From: Pseudomonadota bacterium
GTDB lineage: Bacteria > Pseudomonadota > Alphaproteobacteria > Rhodospirillales > Casp-alpha2
Length of the DNA: 55,299 bases
Assembly (NCBI GenBank): GCA_022564115.1
Contig: JADFMB010000003.1
Location: forward strand, 1 to 55,299
Direction of reading: 5' to 3'
The position numbers were made by a program, and so were the translations under genes. Under the pieces are notes generated by a model that had not been told where the DNA came from, ran no database searches, and was given only the letters and a program-made list of their open reading frames with translations. How positions within the stretch are numbered: the first letter of the stretch is position 1; each line of letters begins with the position of its first letter. Shown here piece after piece: positions 18,208-29,163 of the stretch.

Positions 18208-18943
18208 TTGAGTCGGCTTCCGACTCGCGTCTAAGTTCTTCCATTATCTCGACCGAGGACGAACAACCGAGCCGAGTAGCGCCAGCGTTCAGCATCATCC
18301 GGGAATCCGCGAGCGTTTTTATGCCGCCCGCCGCCTTGACTCCTACCTGCTCGCCGACCGTCTCGCGCATGAGGCGGACCATCTCGGCATCCGCCCCCCC
18401 CGGTCCGAACCCCGTGCTGGTCTTGACGAAATCCGCACCGGCATTCACAGCCAGCCGGCAACCGGAAACGATTTCATCATTGTTCAGATATGCCGTTTCC
18501 AGAATGACTTTGACGATGGCTTGACGTGAATGGGCCGCATCGACGACGGCGGAAATATCGTCCTCGACGGCGGAGTCATTCCCGTCCTTCAAATCGCCTA
18601 GGGAAATAACCATATCGATCTCGGAAGCACCGTTGGCAATGGCTTGTGCCGCTTCGAAAGCCTTGCCTTCACTCGTCGTGTTTCCATGAGGAAAGCCGAC
18701 CACGGTACATACTGGGACCGAATTGGGACCGAGGCTCGATAACAATTCAGCCGCCGCCGCAACCCAGCGTGGCGCTATGCATGCCGCCCCAAAGCCGTTT
18801 TCCGAAGCTTCCTTACAGAGTTGTTCGATTTCGGATTTTTCACACGTGGGCTTCAAGTTCGTATGGTCGAACCCAAGGGCAAAGGCCTCAAGGTCGGTTC
18901 GTTGCGGAGCGGGTGTTTCAGTCTGAGAACCTAAAATACTCAT
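18200..18943 (-). CDS. deoC: Deoxyribose-phosphate aldolase (cargo gene)
   Basis: DeoC cleaves 2-deoxyribose 5-phosphate to glyceraldehyde 3-phosphate and acetaldehyde, in deoxynucleoside salvage. It has 247 residues in a TIM-barrel order: FDHTNLKP at the N-terminus, VVGFPHGNTTSEGKAFEA, SEIDMVISLG with the catalytic aspartate, the Schiff-base lysine in ADFVKTSTGFGPGGA, and the second lysine in VKAAGGIKT. The ATG at 18943 is used; the frame continues upstream into MITE copy B, but that part is repeat DNA. It overlaps the membrane-protein gene downstream, so the two are one transcript. Its codon usage is less GC-rich than the host core genes. Confidence 0.92.
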   Translation of the reverse strand: MSILGSQTETPAPQRTDLEAFALGFDHTNLKPTCEKSEIEQLCKEASENGFGAACIAPRWVAAAAELLSSLGPNSVPVCTVVGFPHGNTTSEGKAFEAAQAIANGASEIDMVISLGDLKDGNDSAVEDDISAVVDAAHSRQAIVKVILETAYLNNDEIVSGCRLAVNAGADFVKTSTGFGPGGADAEMVRLMRETVGEQVGVKAAGGIKTLADSRMMLNAGATRLGCSSSVEIMEELRRESEADSSG

Positions 18944-19020
18944 GAGATCACCCGAATTTCTTAAATGGCACCTACTGTAACCACGAACATACACCTTGTC
19001 CGCGAAAGGCACCACAACCC

Positions 19021-19197
19021 AGGGCAAAACCATCAATCGTTATCTGTTGGTTAACGGGGCGTGTAAGGTATTGGAAAATATGATTTTAGCAAAAACACTG
19101 CATCATTGCCCTTTGAGTTGGATATCATTTTGTAAATCTGTAGCTCTTTGTTTTTGTTCGCTATTAACCCTTCCATCATAATTGATGGTTTTGCCCT
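19021..19197. repeat. MITE-like repeat, copy B
   Basis: Second 177-bp copy, with perfect inverted ends (AGGGCAAAACCATCAAT at the left, complement at the right; the base pair just outside extends this to 18). It lies 77 bases upstream of the deoC start and may supply its promoter region. Confidence 0.9.
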
Positions 19198-19198
19198 G

Positions 19199-19207
19199 TA
19201 ACGGGAG
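19199..19207. repeat. Right target-site duplication of composite element
   Basis: TAACGGGAG immediately after the outer end of copy B, matching 17207-17215 exactly. Confidence 0.8.
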
Positions 19208-19228
19208 GAGGCCGCGGGAGGGAGGGGG

Positions 19229-21802
<2,574 letters not shown>

Positions 21803-21806
21803 TTAC

Positions 21807-23063
21807 CTAGTCTTGGGGTGTTACCGTGCCGTCGTTGACGGCGAAAAACCGCGCCCGCCCGGCCAGGGGCGCGAACAAGCCGGCGTCGGTGCCGGTCAGC
21901 CACACCTGGGCGCCGAGGCCCGAAATTTCGTCGAACAGCGCCTCTAGGCGGATTTCGTCCAAGTGGGCCGCGATTTCGTCGAGGAGCAACAGCGGCGCCG
22001 TTCCCTGCTCGTAGGCGCGCATTTTCGCCGTTCCCAATACCAACGCCACCAGGAGCGCCTTCTGTTCGCCGGTGGAACAAAGCGCCGCCGGCCGGCCGTT
22101 GCCGAGATGCAGGACCTTTAAATCGCTGCAGTGCGGCCCGATGGCGGCCCGGCCTTCGGCCGCGTCGCCGGCGCGCCGGGCGCAAAGCGCGGCCCTGAGC
22201 CTGTCTTCCGCCGCCAGCGCCGGGCCTTCCCTCAGCCAATCCTCGACCGTGCCGGCGGCTTCGACGGAAGCCCGGGGGAAAGCCCGGGGGAAAGCGCCCG
22301 TTGATCCCTTCAGTTGGTCGCCCAGGCGCCGCGTTGCATCGAGCCGAGCGGCGGCCACCGCCACGCCGCGGGTCGCCATGGTGTCCTCCAGGGTCTCGAC
22401 CCAGGATGCGTCTCCATTGGTACGAAGCAGGGCCATGCGTTCGCGCATGGCGTGTTCGTAGGCGTTGACGCGGCCCAGGTGCGCCGGATCGGAATCGAAC
22501 ACCAAACGGTCCAGGAACCGGCGCCGGGACCCGGGGCCTTCGAGGAACAGCCGGTCCATTTGCGGCGTCAGCCAAAGGGCGCTCAGGTGTTCGGCCAGGA
22601 CGGCCTGGCTTTTCACCGTCTCGCCGTCGACCCTGACGATCCGCTTGTCCCGCCCGCCCGTCCGGCCGGCTTCAAAACCGGTGCCGATCTCGACCTCGCC
22701 TTGGGGCGATTTGACGGTCGCCGCCACGCCCCAGGGACCAGAGGGCGCGTCCTTTCCCTCCTCCCGCCCTTCTTCACGACGGATGACGTCGGAAAGCTTG
22801 GCCCGCCGGAGGCCCCGCCCGGGAACCAGGAACGACAGCCCTTCCAAAAGGTTCGTCTTGCCGGCGCCATTGGGTCCCGTCAGCACGACCGGGCCGTCGC
22901 CGGCCTCCAGGCGTTGATGGCGGTAACAACGGAAGTTCGTCAACGTCAGCCGCTTGACCGCATAGCCGCCGTTGCCGCCGTTGCCGCCATGGCCGGGGGC
23001 GAGGGGGGCCTGCTCGCGGGTGTCGGCTGGAATATCCAGAGTGGCCAAATTTTGCGATCCCAA
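21807..23063 (-). CDS. recF: DNA replication and repair protein RecF
   Basis: SMC-like ATPase that helps load RecA on gapped DNA. The Walker A GPNGAGKT is at residues 63-70, the signature STGEQKALLVALVLG is near 320, and Walker B LLLLDEIAAHLD near 350. The 418-residue frame starts with a TTG at 23063, 12 bases after dnaN. The first 35 residues (glycine-rich NGGNGG stretch) precede the conserved KRLTLTNFRCYRH start of the family, so translation may begin slightly further in, but no better start codon with a visible ribosome-binding site is evident. Confidence 0.93.
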   Translation of the reverse strand: MGSQNLATLDIPADTREQAPLAPGHGGNGGNGGYAVKRLTLTNFRCYRHQRLEAGDGPVVLTGPNGAGKTNLLEGLSFLVPGRGLRRAKLSDVIRREEGREEGKDAPSGPWGVAATVKSPQGEVEIGTGFEAGRTGGRDKRIVRVDGETVKSQAVLAEHLSALWLTPQMDRLFLEGPGSRRRFLDRLVFDSDPAHLGRVNAYEHAMRERMALLRTNGDASWVETLEDTMATRGVAVAAARLDATRRLGDQLKGSTGAFPRAFPRASVEAAGTVEDWLREGPALAAEDRLRAALCARRAGDAAEGRAAIGPHCSDLKVLHLGNGRPAALCSTGEQKALLVALVLGTAKMRAYEQGTAPLLLLDEIAAHLDEIRLEALFDEISGLGAQVWLTGTDAGLFAPLAGRARFFAVNDGTVTPQD

Positions 23064-23075
23064 AAGGCGCGTTCC

Positions 23076-24191
23076 CTACACTCGCATGGGCATGAGAACG
23101 TAAAGCGCGCTGGTGTCATCGACTTCGCTGAGGATGGTCGGCGAAGCGGCGTCGGCCAGCAAAAGCCTGGCGTTCGAACCTTCGATCTGGCGGGTGATAT
23201 CGAGCAAATAGGCGGCGTTGAACCCGATTTCCAATTCCTCGCCCTGGTAAGAGGCCTCGACCTCTTCGGTGGCGTTGCCGTCGTCGGGGCTCGACGCCGA
23301 GAGCGTCAGGCTGTCACTGGAAAGGTTCAGCTTCACGGCGCGCGATTTCTCGCTGGAAATGGCGGACACCCGGTCGACGGCATCGGCGAAGACCTTGGCG
23401 TTGATTTCCATCTTCTTGTCGTTTCCTTCCGGAATGACCCGCTGGTAATCGGGAAACGTGCCGTCGATCAGCTTCGACGTCAGCACCGCGTCATCGAAGG
23501 AAAAGCGGATCTTGGTTTCCGACAATCCAACGGCGATGTCGTCCGTCGTCTCATCGATCAGCTTGCGAAGCTCGGTCACGGTCTTGCGCGGCACGATGAC
23601 GCCGGGCATCCCGGCGGCGCCGTCGGGCAACGGGCATTCGATGCTGGCCAGCCGGTGGCCGTCGGTGGCCACCGCGCGCAGCACCGCCGTCCCGTCGCGC
23701 TCGGCGGCATGGAGATAGATGCCGTTCAGGTAATAGCGGGTCTCTTCGGTGGAAATGGCGAACCGGGTCTTGTCGATCAGGGCCCGGATATCGGCCACCG
23801 GCAGGGAAAACTCATGGCCCATGTCGCCACCGGACAGGACCGGGAAATCATCGGTGGGCAGGCAGGCGAGTGAAAAGCGCGAGCGCCCGGAGGTCAATTT
23901 CAGTTGTCCTTCGCCGTCGGCGTCAAGTTCCACTTGCGAGCCCTCGGGCAGCTTGCGGACGATTTCATAAAGGGTATGGGCCGGCGCCGTGGTCGCCCCC
24001 GGGGTGGAAATTTCGGCCGCCACCTGGTCGATGATATCGAGGTCCATATCGGTGGCGTTCAGCGACAGTTTTCCGTCACCGGCCTCCATCTTCAGATTTG
24101 ACAGAATCGGGATCGTGTTGCGGCGCTCGACAACGCTTTGTACATGGCTCAAGGCCTTCAACAAAGCGGCCCGCTCGATAGTCAATTTCAT
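23076..24191 (-). CDS. dnaN: DNA polymerase III subunit beta (sliding clamp)
   Basis: 371 residues, the normal length for the ring-forming clamp that holds replicative polymerase on DNA. The N-terminus MKLTIERAALLKALSHVQSVVERRNTIPILSN is typical, and the protein ends with YVLMPMRV, the usual C-terminal end that forms the peptide-binding cleft. It is separated from dnaA by 213 bases that contain a strong terminator, so dnaN probably has its own promoter and is co-transcribed with recF. Confidence 0.97.
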   Translation of the reverse strand: MKLTIERAALLKALSHVQSVVERRNTIPILSNLKMEAGDGKLSLNATDMDLDIIDQVAAEISTPGATTAPAHTLYEIVRKLPEGSQVELDADGEGQLKLTSGRSRFSLACLPTDDFPVLSGGDMGHEFSLPVADIRALIDKTRFAISTEETRYYLNGIYLHAAERDGTAVLRAVATDGHRLASIECPLPDGAAGMPGVIVPRKTVTELRKLIDETTDDIAVGLSETKIRFSFDDAVLTSKLIDGTFPDYQRVIPEGNDKKMEINAKVFADAVDRVSAISSEKSRAVKLNLSSDSLTLSASSPDDGNATEEVEASYQGEELEIGFNAAYLLDITRQIEGSNARLLLADAASPTILSEVDDTSALYVLMPMRV

Positions 24192-24346
24192 GATGTAATT
24201 TCAAGCCTTTAGTATGATTATTCGCCAGCGTTTCCGGGTCATTCCGAAGGTACCGGAAAGGTCTCGAAACAGGCTCTTCCCGAAGAGCGTCGTATTATAG
24301 CATAAGGCCCTTGAATCGTAACCATTTTCGACCCAGAAAAGGGCTC

Positions 24347-24370
24347 AAAAAAAGCCCCGGAAAGGGGCTC
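24347..24370 (-). terminator. Rho-independent terminator after dnaA
   Basis: On the minus strand a perfect 6-bp stem AGCCCC/GGGGCT with a 5-base loop is followed directly by a run of seven T. It is placed about 35 bases after the dnaA stop, so it should end the dnaA transcript before dnaN. Confidence 0.85.
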
Positions 24371-24404
24371 GAAACGGCCTTGGAATCGGTGCTCGGAAAG
24401 AGAC

Positions 24405-25823
24405 TCACCCTTCGAGCATGCGGCGCAGCAGTTCAACGTCCTCGGCGAAGGAAGAATCCTGCTCGCGGAGTTCATCGACCTTCTTGACCGCGTGCATCAC
24501 CGTGGTGTGGTCGCGGCCGCCGAATTTACGGCCGATTTCCGGCAAGGAGCGGGCCGTCAACTGCTTGGCCAGGTACATGGCCACCTGACGGGGGCGGGCG
24601 ACGGAACGCGCGCGGCGGGCCGAATGCATGTCGGAAACGCGGATGTTGAAGTGCGCGGAGACGCGCTTTTGGATTTCCTCGATGGTGACCCGGCGGTCGT
24701 TGGCGCGCAACAGGTCATGGAGCACGTCCTGGGTGGTTTCCAGGGTGATTTCGCGGCCGACCAGTTGGGCATGGGCGACGACCCGGTTGAGGCCGCCTTC
24801 CAGTTCGCGGACATTGGCGGTGATCTTGTGGGCCAGGAATTCCAGGACCTTTTGCGGGATATCCACCGACATTTTCTCGGCCTTGGAATGCAGGATGCCG
24901 AGACGCAATTCGTACGTCGTGGCGTGAATGTCGGCGACGAGGCCGTAATTGAGGCGGGAAATCAGCCGTTCTTCCATGCCTTCCAGGTCGGAGGGCGATT
25001 TATCGGCGGAAAGGACGATCTGGCGGCCTTGATCGACCAGGGAATTGAAAGTGTGGAAGAACTCTTCCTGGGTCGATTCCTTGCCGCTGATGAACTGCAC
25101 GTCATCGATCATCAGCACGTCCACGGACCGGAACTGTTCCTTGAAATCAACAGTGTTCTTTTCGCGCAGCGCCCGGATGAACCGGTACATGAACTTTTCC
25201 GCCGACAGGTAGATGACGTTCCGGTCCGGCGTGCGTTCGCGGATGTGCCAGGCGATGGCTTGCATCAAATGGGTCTTGCCGAGGCCGACGCCGCCATAAA
25301 GGAACAGCGGATTGAAAACCACCTTGGAGGCTTCGGCGATACGCCGGGCGGCGGCGTAGGCGAACTCGTTCGGCTTGCCGACGACGAACTGCTCGAAGGT
25401 GTAGCGTTGATCCAAGGGGGCGCTGATGTCGACGCGGTAATCGTTGGAGCCGCCGTTCCCCCCACCGTTCGCGGAAGAGCCGGCATCGCCGGAAGATGTT
25501 TTTTTCCTGGATGGAGCCGTTTCCGTCTCGCGTTCGGATTGGATATAGACGTCGACGCTTTTGATTTCGGGGTTTTCGTCCGCCCACAATTCGCAAAGCC
25601 GGTCCAGATAATGGGCGATGATCCAATCGCGCATAAAACGCGTCGGCACGGAAATCCTCATTTCACCGTCGACAATTTCGCGGACGGTCATCGGTTTGAG
25701 CCAGCTTTGGTAAGCCGCCTCTCCGATCTCGGCCCTCAGAAGCCCGCATACGGCCTTCCACTGGGTGCTTAGGCTGGTATCGGATGGGGTCTTGCCGTCG
25801 GCCGCGGTTTCGTCTTTTTCCAT
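24405..25823 (-). CDS. dnaA: Chromosomal replication initiator DnaA
   Basis: 472 residues. Domain I is at the N-terminus (WKAVCGLLRAEIGEAAYQSWLKP), followed by a Gly/Ser/Asn-rich linker near residues 115-130. The AAA+ domain has Walker A GGVGLGKTHL and Walker B VLMIDDVQFI. The C-terminal DNA-binding domain has the diagnostic LPEIGRKFGGRDHTTVMHAVKKV helix-turn-helix segment. It lies between rpsT and dnaN as in many Rhodospirillales, and its upstream region is the candidate origin. Confidence 0.97.
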   Translation of the reverse strand: MEKDETAADGKTPSDTSLSTQWKAVCGLLRAEIGEAAYQSWLKPMTVREIVDGEMRISVPTRFMRDWIIAHYLDRLCELWADENPEIKSVDVYIQSERETETAPSRKKTSSGDAGSSANGGGNGGSNDYRVDISAPLDQRYTFEQFVVGKPNEFAYAAARRIAEASKVVFNPLFLYGGVGLGKTHLMQAIAWHIRERTPDRNVIYLSAEKFMYRFIRALREKNTVDFKEQFRSVDVLMIDDVQFISGKESTQEEFFHTFNSLVDQGRQIVLSADKSPSDLEGMEERLISRLNYGLVADIHATTYELRLGILHSKAEKMSVDIPQKVLEFLAHKITANVRELEGGLNRVVAHAQLVGREITLETTQDVLHDLLRANDRRVTIEEIQKRVSAHFNIRVSDMHSARRARSVARPRQVAMYLAKQLTARSLPEIGRKFGGRDHTTVMHAVKKVDELREQDSSFAEDVELLRRMLEG

Positions 25824-26510
25824 GGTCCCCTAATACGCCCCCGGAAGTCCCCTTCAAGGGACTTTATAGTTTCGCGGTTCGGCGAAACCCCGATCCGACA
25901 CCTTCGCGGCTGACGGCGCCGCCAGGACAATCCCGATCAAAGAGGGCGTTGGACAGAAGCCAACCGTTTCAAAAGCCGCGACGGAAGATCCTTAAAAGCA
26001 AGGCCGGGTGATAGCCGCCCGCGTCCTCAGGATCGAATGCCCCGGGGAAAAGATCGATGCATCCCCCGCCTGTATTCTTCCGATCCAAATTCCGGATCAA
26101 AGACCTCGTAGCTGTTGAATGCCCCCCTTTGAGAACAAATTTCGGTTTTTTATATCCGTTTTTGGTTTCGCAAAAAAATCTAACCAATGGCGCTAAAAAA
26201 AACCGGTGGAATCCTTTCCGCCAGTTTTCAGCGTTAAAAAATATTACTTGATTGGTAACCTCCAAACTTGGTTTTTTACTTTATTTTACTTTTATAAATA
26301 AATTGTAAGTAAATTTGATTAAAATACAGATTGACTGAATTCTACCTTAACTATTTCCCAGAGACTCTTTCCGGCCCGGCGCCGGAAGATCGAATACTAG
26401 GGCGACCGACTTCGCGTGGCAACAAGTTCGAATAGGGAACATCGAAAAAAATCGAAAATAAATTTCTTGACAAGTTTTGCCGGAAGGAATCCACCCCCGC
26501 CTCGGAAATG
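25824..26510. other. Long rpsT-dnaA intergenic region, candidate replication origin
   Basis: Nearly 690 bases without a supported gene between dnaA and rpsT. The half next to dnaA is GC-rich and contains a small hairpin (GTTTCGC/GCGAAAC, 25867-25886). The segment 26225-26340 is strikingly AT-rich, with many A/T runs, like a DNA-unwinding element. The position beside dnaA fits an origin, but I found no convincing DnaA boxes (TTATNCACA) by eye, so the call is weak. A 98-codon minus-strand frame at 25969-26265 has no protein-like character. Confidence 0.3.
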
Positions 26511-26541
26511 AAAAAGCCGCGGACCCGATGGGGGCGCGGCT
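26511..26541 (-). terminator. Rho-independent terminator after rpsT
   Basis: On the minus strand a 7-bp stem AGCCGCG/CGCGGCT (26535-26541 and 26515-26521), with additional CCC/GGG pairing in the loop, is followed by a T run (complement of 26511-26515). It lies about 30 bases past the rpsT stop. Confidence 0.8.
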
Positions 26542-26569
26542 CGGAAAAGGAAACGGCGTTCGTCCGGGC

Positions 26570-26836
26570 TCAGGCGGCCATCCTCTTGATTTGCCTGGAA
26601 AGCCTGGAAAGCTTGCGTGACATTGTGTTGCGGTTGACTACGCCCTTCGCGGCGCCGCGCATCATTTGCGGTTCGGCGGCGCGGAGCGCGGCCTCGGCTT
26701 CCGATTTATTTCCCGCCGTGATCGCCGCCTCGACCTTGCGGATGGTCGACCTGAGGGCGTTGAGGCGGCGGATGTTCACTTCGGTCCGCCGCTTCGTCTG
26801 GCGGATTCTTTTCTTGGCTGAAAGACTCACGGCCAT
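26570..26836 (-). CDS. rpsT: 30S ribosomal protein S20
   Basis: 88-residue, Lys/Arg/Ala-rich helical protein that binds 16S rRNA early in assembly of the small subunit. Typical S20 features are SAKKRIRQTKRRTEVNIRRLN near the start and KGVVNRNTMSRKLSRLSRQIK near the end. It starts with ATG at 26836 and is followed by its own terminator. Confidence 0.96.
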   Translation of the reverse strand: MAVSLSAKKRIRQTKRRTEVNIRRLNALRSTIRKVEAAITAGNKSEAEAALRAAEPQMMRGAAKGVVNRNTMSRKLSRLSRQIKRMAA

Positions 26837-26977
26837 ATAAAAAAACCTTTTATTTACTTAGACCTCTGAAACAGAAGGCAGGCTTATATAGGGGCCTCGG
26901 CGGGCCGTCAAGACCTGTTTGCCGACCCCAATCCGGCGCCTTCAACGCCGCCCGAAACGCCGCGGCAAAGCCCTGGC

Positions 26978-27394
26978 TCAATTGGCCGCCGGCATCAGCC
27001 GGAAGCCAACCGTCAGCGGCGGCGCGGCGCCCTTCCCGCCCGGGAATTCCACTATCAGGATTTCGTTTTCCCGTTGGAAAGCGCCTGTGCCCAAGGGCCG
27101 CCAACCCAATTGCGGCAGCGTCTGGTCATAGAAATCCCTGACCGCCCCTTCGCTGACCCACCCGGTGGCAAAGGTTTCGACGATGCGGCCGCGGGCGGAG
27201 TCGAAAACCATGCCGCCTTTTTCCTCGATGAGGCCCGGCATCAGTGGCAGGTCTTCGATGGCGCTGACGAAGGCGTCCGGGCTCTGGGCCAGGGTGCGGT
27301 CAAAAGGGACCAGGGCCGCCATCCCGCTTCCAAGGAAGGCGGCAAGGGCGATTATCCGAAGCCCGTTTAAGATTGTCCGTTTCCGGTGTCCCAT
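26978..27394 (-). CDS. Small exported protein of unknown function
   Basis: 138 residues from the ATG at 27394. An upstream in-frame start would overlap mutM, so I prefer this one, 16 bases after the mutM stop. A basic N-terminus (MGHRKR) is followed by a hydrophobic stretch and a likely cleavage site near LAQS, so it is probably periplasmic. The remainder contains a repeated aromatic/acidic pattern (GWVSEGAVRDFYDQTLPQLGW) suggestive of a small alpha/beta fold. I do not recognise a family. It is probably co-transcribed with mutM. Many relatives have enoyl-CoA hydratase at this place beside rpsT. Confidence 0.65.
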   Translation of the reverse strand: MGHRKRTILNGLRIIALAAFLGSGMAALVPFDRTLAQSPDAFVSAIEDLPLMPGLIEEKGGMVFDSARGRIVETFATGWVSEGAVRDFYDQTLPQLGWRPLGTGAFQRENEILIVEFPGGKGAAPPLTVGFRLMPAAN

Positions 27395-27410
27395 GGGTCC
27401 GCTTATAGCA

Positions 27411-28253
27411 TCAGCGCTGCCGGGACGCACAATAGAATGTGGAGCGCCCCGACTGCGTTATGCGGCGAATGCCGCCCGTCCGGGCGGCATCACAGGCGCA
27501 GCCGGGGCAGCCTTCCCCCTGACGGCCGTAGACGGCGAAGGAATGCTGGAAATACCCCAGTTCCCCATCCGGCCGCCGGTAGTCCCTGAGCGACGACCCG
27601 CCGGCGGCAATGGCATCCGTCAACACCGCCTTGATCGCCTGCGACAGCCTGTCGGCGCGTCCCCCCCGCACCGTCGCCGCCTTGCGCCGGGGCGACAGCC
27701 CAGCCCTGAAAAGAGCCTCGCACGCGTATATGTTTCCAATACCCGCAACCACCGATTGATCCAGGAGCGCCGTCTTGATCGGCGCCCGGCGGCCCTTGAG
27801 TCGAGCCGCCAGCACCGGACCGTTAAAATCGTTGGCCAGGGGTTCGGGCCCCAGGTTCGACAGCATCGGATGGCGGCAAAGGGTGTCTTTTTCGGCGATG
27901 TCCATGAAACCGAACCGCCGGGGATCGTTGTAGCGGACGGTGACGCCGCCATCGGTCTCGAAGATAACGTGGTCGTGGAGTTCCAGAGGCGGCGCCGGGC
28001 CGTGGAATATCCTGAACCGTCCGGACATGCCCAAGTGGGCAATCAGCGTCGCCCCTTCTTCAAGCCCGAACAGGAGGAATTTGCCGCGCCGGCCGAGGGT
28101 GGCCACGGTCCGGCCCTGAAGCCGGTCCGAGAAGCCCGTGGGCAGGGGAAACCGGAGATCGGGCCTGAGCGCCTTGACGGTGGTCAGGCGCCGGCCTTCG
28201 AAAACGGCGGCCAGGCCCCGGCGTACGGTTTCGACTTCGGGAAGCTCGGGCAT
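27411..28253 (-). CDS. mutM: Formamidopyrimidine-DNA glycosylase
   Basis: Base-excision repair enzyme for 8-oxoguanine and formamidopyrimidines, 280 residues. The N-terminus [14 protein letters not shown] carries the catalytic proline-2 and glutamate-3. The H2TH region ([17 protein letters not shown]) and the damage-recognition part are normal. At the C-terminus the zinc finger reads CPGC followed by FYCASRQR: the last position, where most homologues have C-x2-C, is arginine. The enzyme may bind zinc through fewer cysteines, or use the extra cysteine in CPGCAC. Divergent from ubiE. Confidence 0.94.
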   Translation of the reverse strand: MPELPEVETVRRGLAAVFEGRRLTTVKALRPDLRFPLPTGFSDRLQGRTVATLGRRGKFLLFGLEEGATLIAHLGMSGRFRIFHGPAPPLELHDHVIFETDGGVTVRYNDPRRFGFMDIAEKDTLCRHPMLSNLGPEPLANDFNGPVLAARLKGRRAPIKTALLDQSVVAGIGNIYACEALFRAGLSPRRKAATVRGGRADRLSQAIKAVLTDAIAAGGSSLRDYRRPDGELGYFQHSFAVYGRQGEGCPGCACDAARTGGIRRITQSGRSTFYCASRQR

Positions 28254-28388
28254 CGATCAGGCACTTGTGGTTAAGGTTGCAAAAAACCCGCTGATGGCCC
28301 GCTAACGGTTTGATTCGGATAACGGCTGTTTAGGTCTCGGCGCCGCTTCGACGGGTCGGAAAAGTGGCGTCGGGGCAAAGCTTAGGCT

Positions 28389-29159
28389 ATGTTTCCGGCT
28401 ATGTCCAAACACCTGCCCGAAGATCAGCCAACCACCCATTTCGGCGACCGCCGCGTGCCCGAAGCCGAGAAAGAGTCCCTGGTCAGGGACGTTTTCGATT
28501 CGGTGGCGCCTCGTTACGACCTGATGAACGACCTGATGAGTCTGGGCGTTCACCGGCTGTGGAAGGCGGCGATGATGGACTGGCTGGCGCCGAGGCCTAA
28601 AATGGCCCTGGTCGACGTCGGCGGCGGCACCGGCGATATCGCGTTCCGTTTCCTGGACCGCGGCGGCGGCACCGTCACCGTCGTCGACATCAACGGGGAA
28701 ATGCTCAAACAAGGCCGCGACCGGGCCATCGACAGGGGTATTCTCGACGCCATCGAATGGGTCGAGGGCGACGCCGAAAACCTGCCCCTGGCCGACGCTT
28801 CGAAAGACGCCTACACCACCGCCTTTTGCATCCGCAACGTCACCCGCATCGACAAGGCGCTCGAGGAGGCGCGGCGCGTACTCAAGCCCGGCGGCCGGTT
28901 CCTGTGCCTGGAGTTCAGCCGCGTGGCGCTGCCGCTTCTGGGCAGGCTGTACGAAGCCTATTCCTTCAAGGTGCTGCCGTTCCTGGGCGCCAGGGTGGCC
29001 GGCGACAAGGAGGCTTATCAGTACCTGGCCGAAAGCATCCGCCGGTTCCCGGCCCAGGAACCGTTCGCCCGGATGATCGCCGAGGCGGGCCTGGGCCAGG
29101 TCAAGGTACGGAATCTTTCCGGCGGCATCGCCGCCTTGCATTCGGCGTGGCGGGTCTGA
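28389..29159 (+). CDS. ubiE: Ubiquinone/menaquinone biosynthesis C-methyltransferase
   Basis: SAM-dependent methyltransferase of ubiquinone synthesis (2-methoxy-6-polyprenyl-1,4-benzoquinol C-methylation). It has 256 residues. The family block [24 protein letters not shown] is at about residues 38-61, motif I is [11 protein letters not shown], and [20 protein letters not shown] is the late methyltransferase motif. An ATG 12 bases downstream (MSKHLPED) could be the true start. It is followed at 4 bases by ubiB. Confidence 0.95.
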   Translation: MFPAMSKHLPEDQPTTHFGDRRVPEAEKESLVRDVFDSVAPRYDLMNDLMSLGVHRLWKAAMMDWLAPRPKMALVDVGGGTGDIAFRFLDRGGGTVTVVDINGEMLKQGRDRAIDRGILDAIEWVEGDAENLPLADASKDAYTTAFCIRNVTRIDKALEEARRVLKPGGRFLCLEFSRVALPLLGRLYEAYSFKVLPFLGARVAGDKEAYQYLAESIRRFPAQEPFARMIAEAGLGQVKVRNLSGGIAALHSAWRV

Positions 29160-29163
29160 GCCG

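Larger units (their letters stand above)
17216..19198. mobile_element. Composite MITE-bounded mobile unit carrying deoC and a membrane protein
   Basis: Two nearly identical 177-bp direct repeats (17217-17393 and 19021-19197; three differences) bracket a 1.6-kb cargo. Each repeat is itself bounded by inverted ends, AGGGCAAAACCATCAAT and its complement, with one mismatch at the far left. The only target duplication, TAACGGGAG, sits at the outermost ends (17207-17215 and 19199-19207). That pattern indicates the whole 1.98-kb unit inserted in one event between gyrB and the PBP gene. No transposase is encoded, so a related enzyme must act in trans. Ends beginning CAGGGC with 8-10-base duplications are reminiscent of the ISAs1 family; this is a guess by eye. 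Confidence 0.85.

Noticed and set aside
25969-26265. 98-codon minus-strand frame upstream of dnaA
   Set aside because: No ribosome-binding site, odd composition and location in an AT-rich presumed regulatory region.
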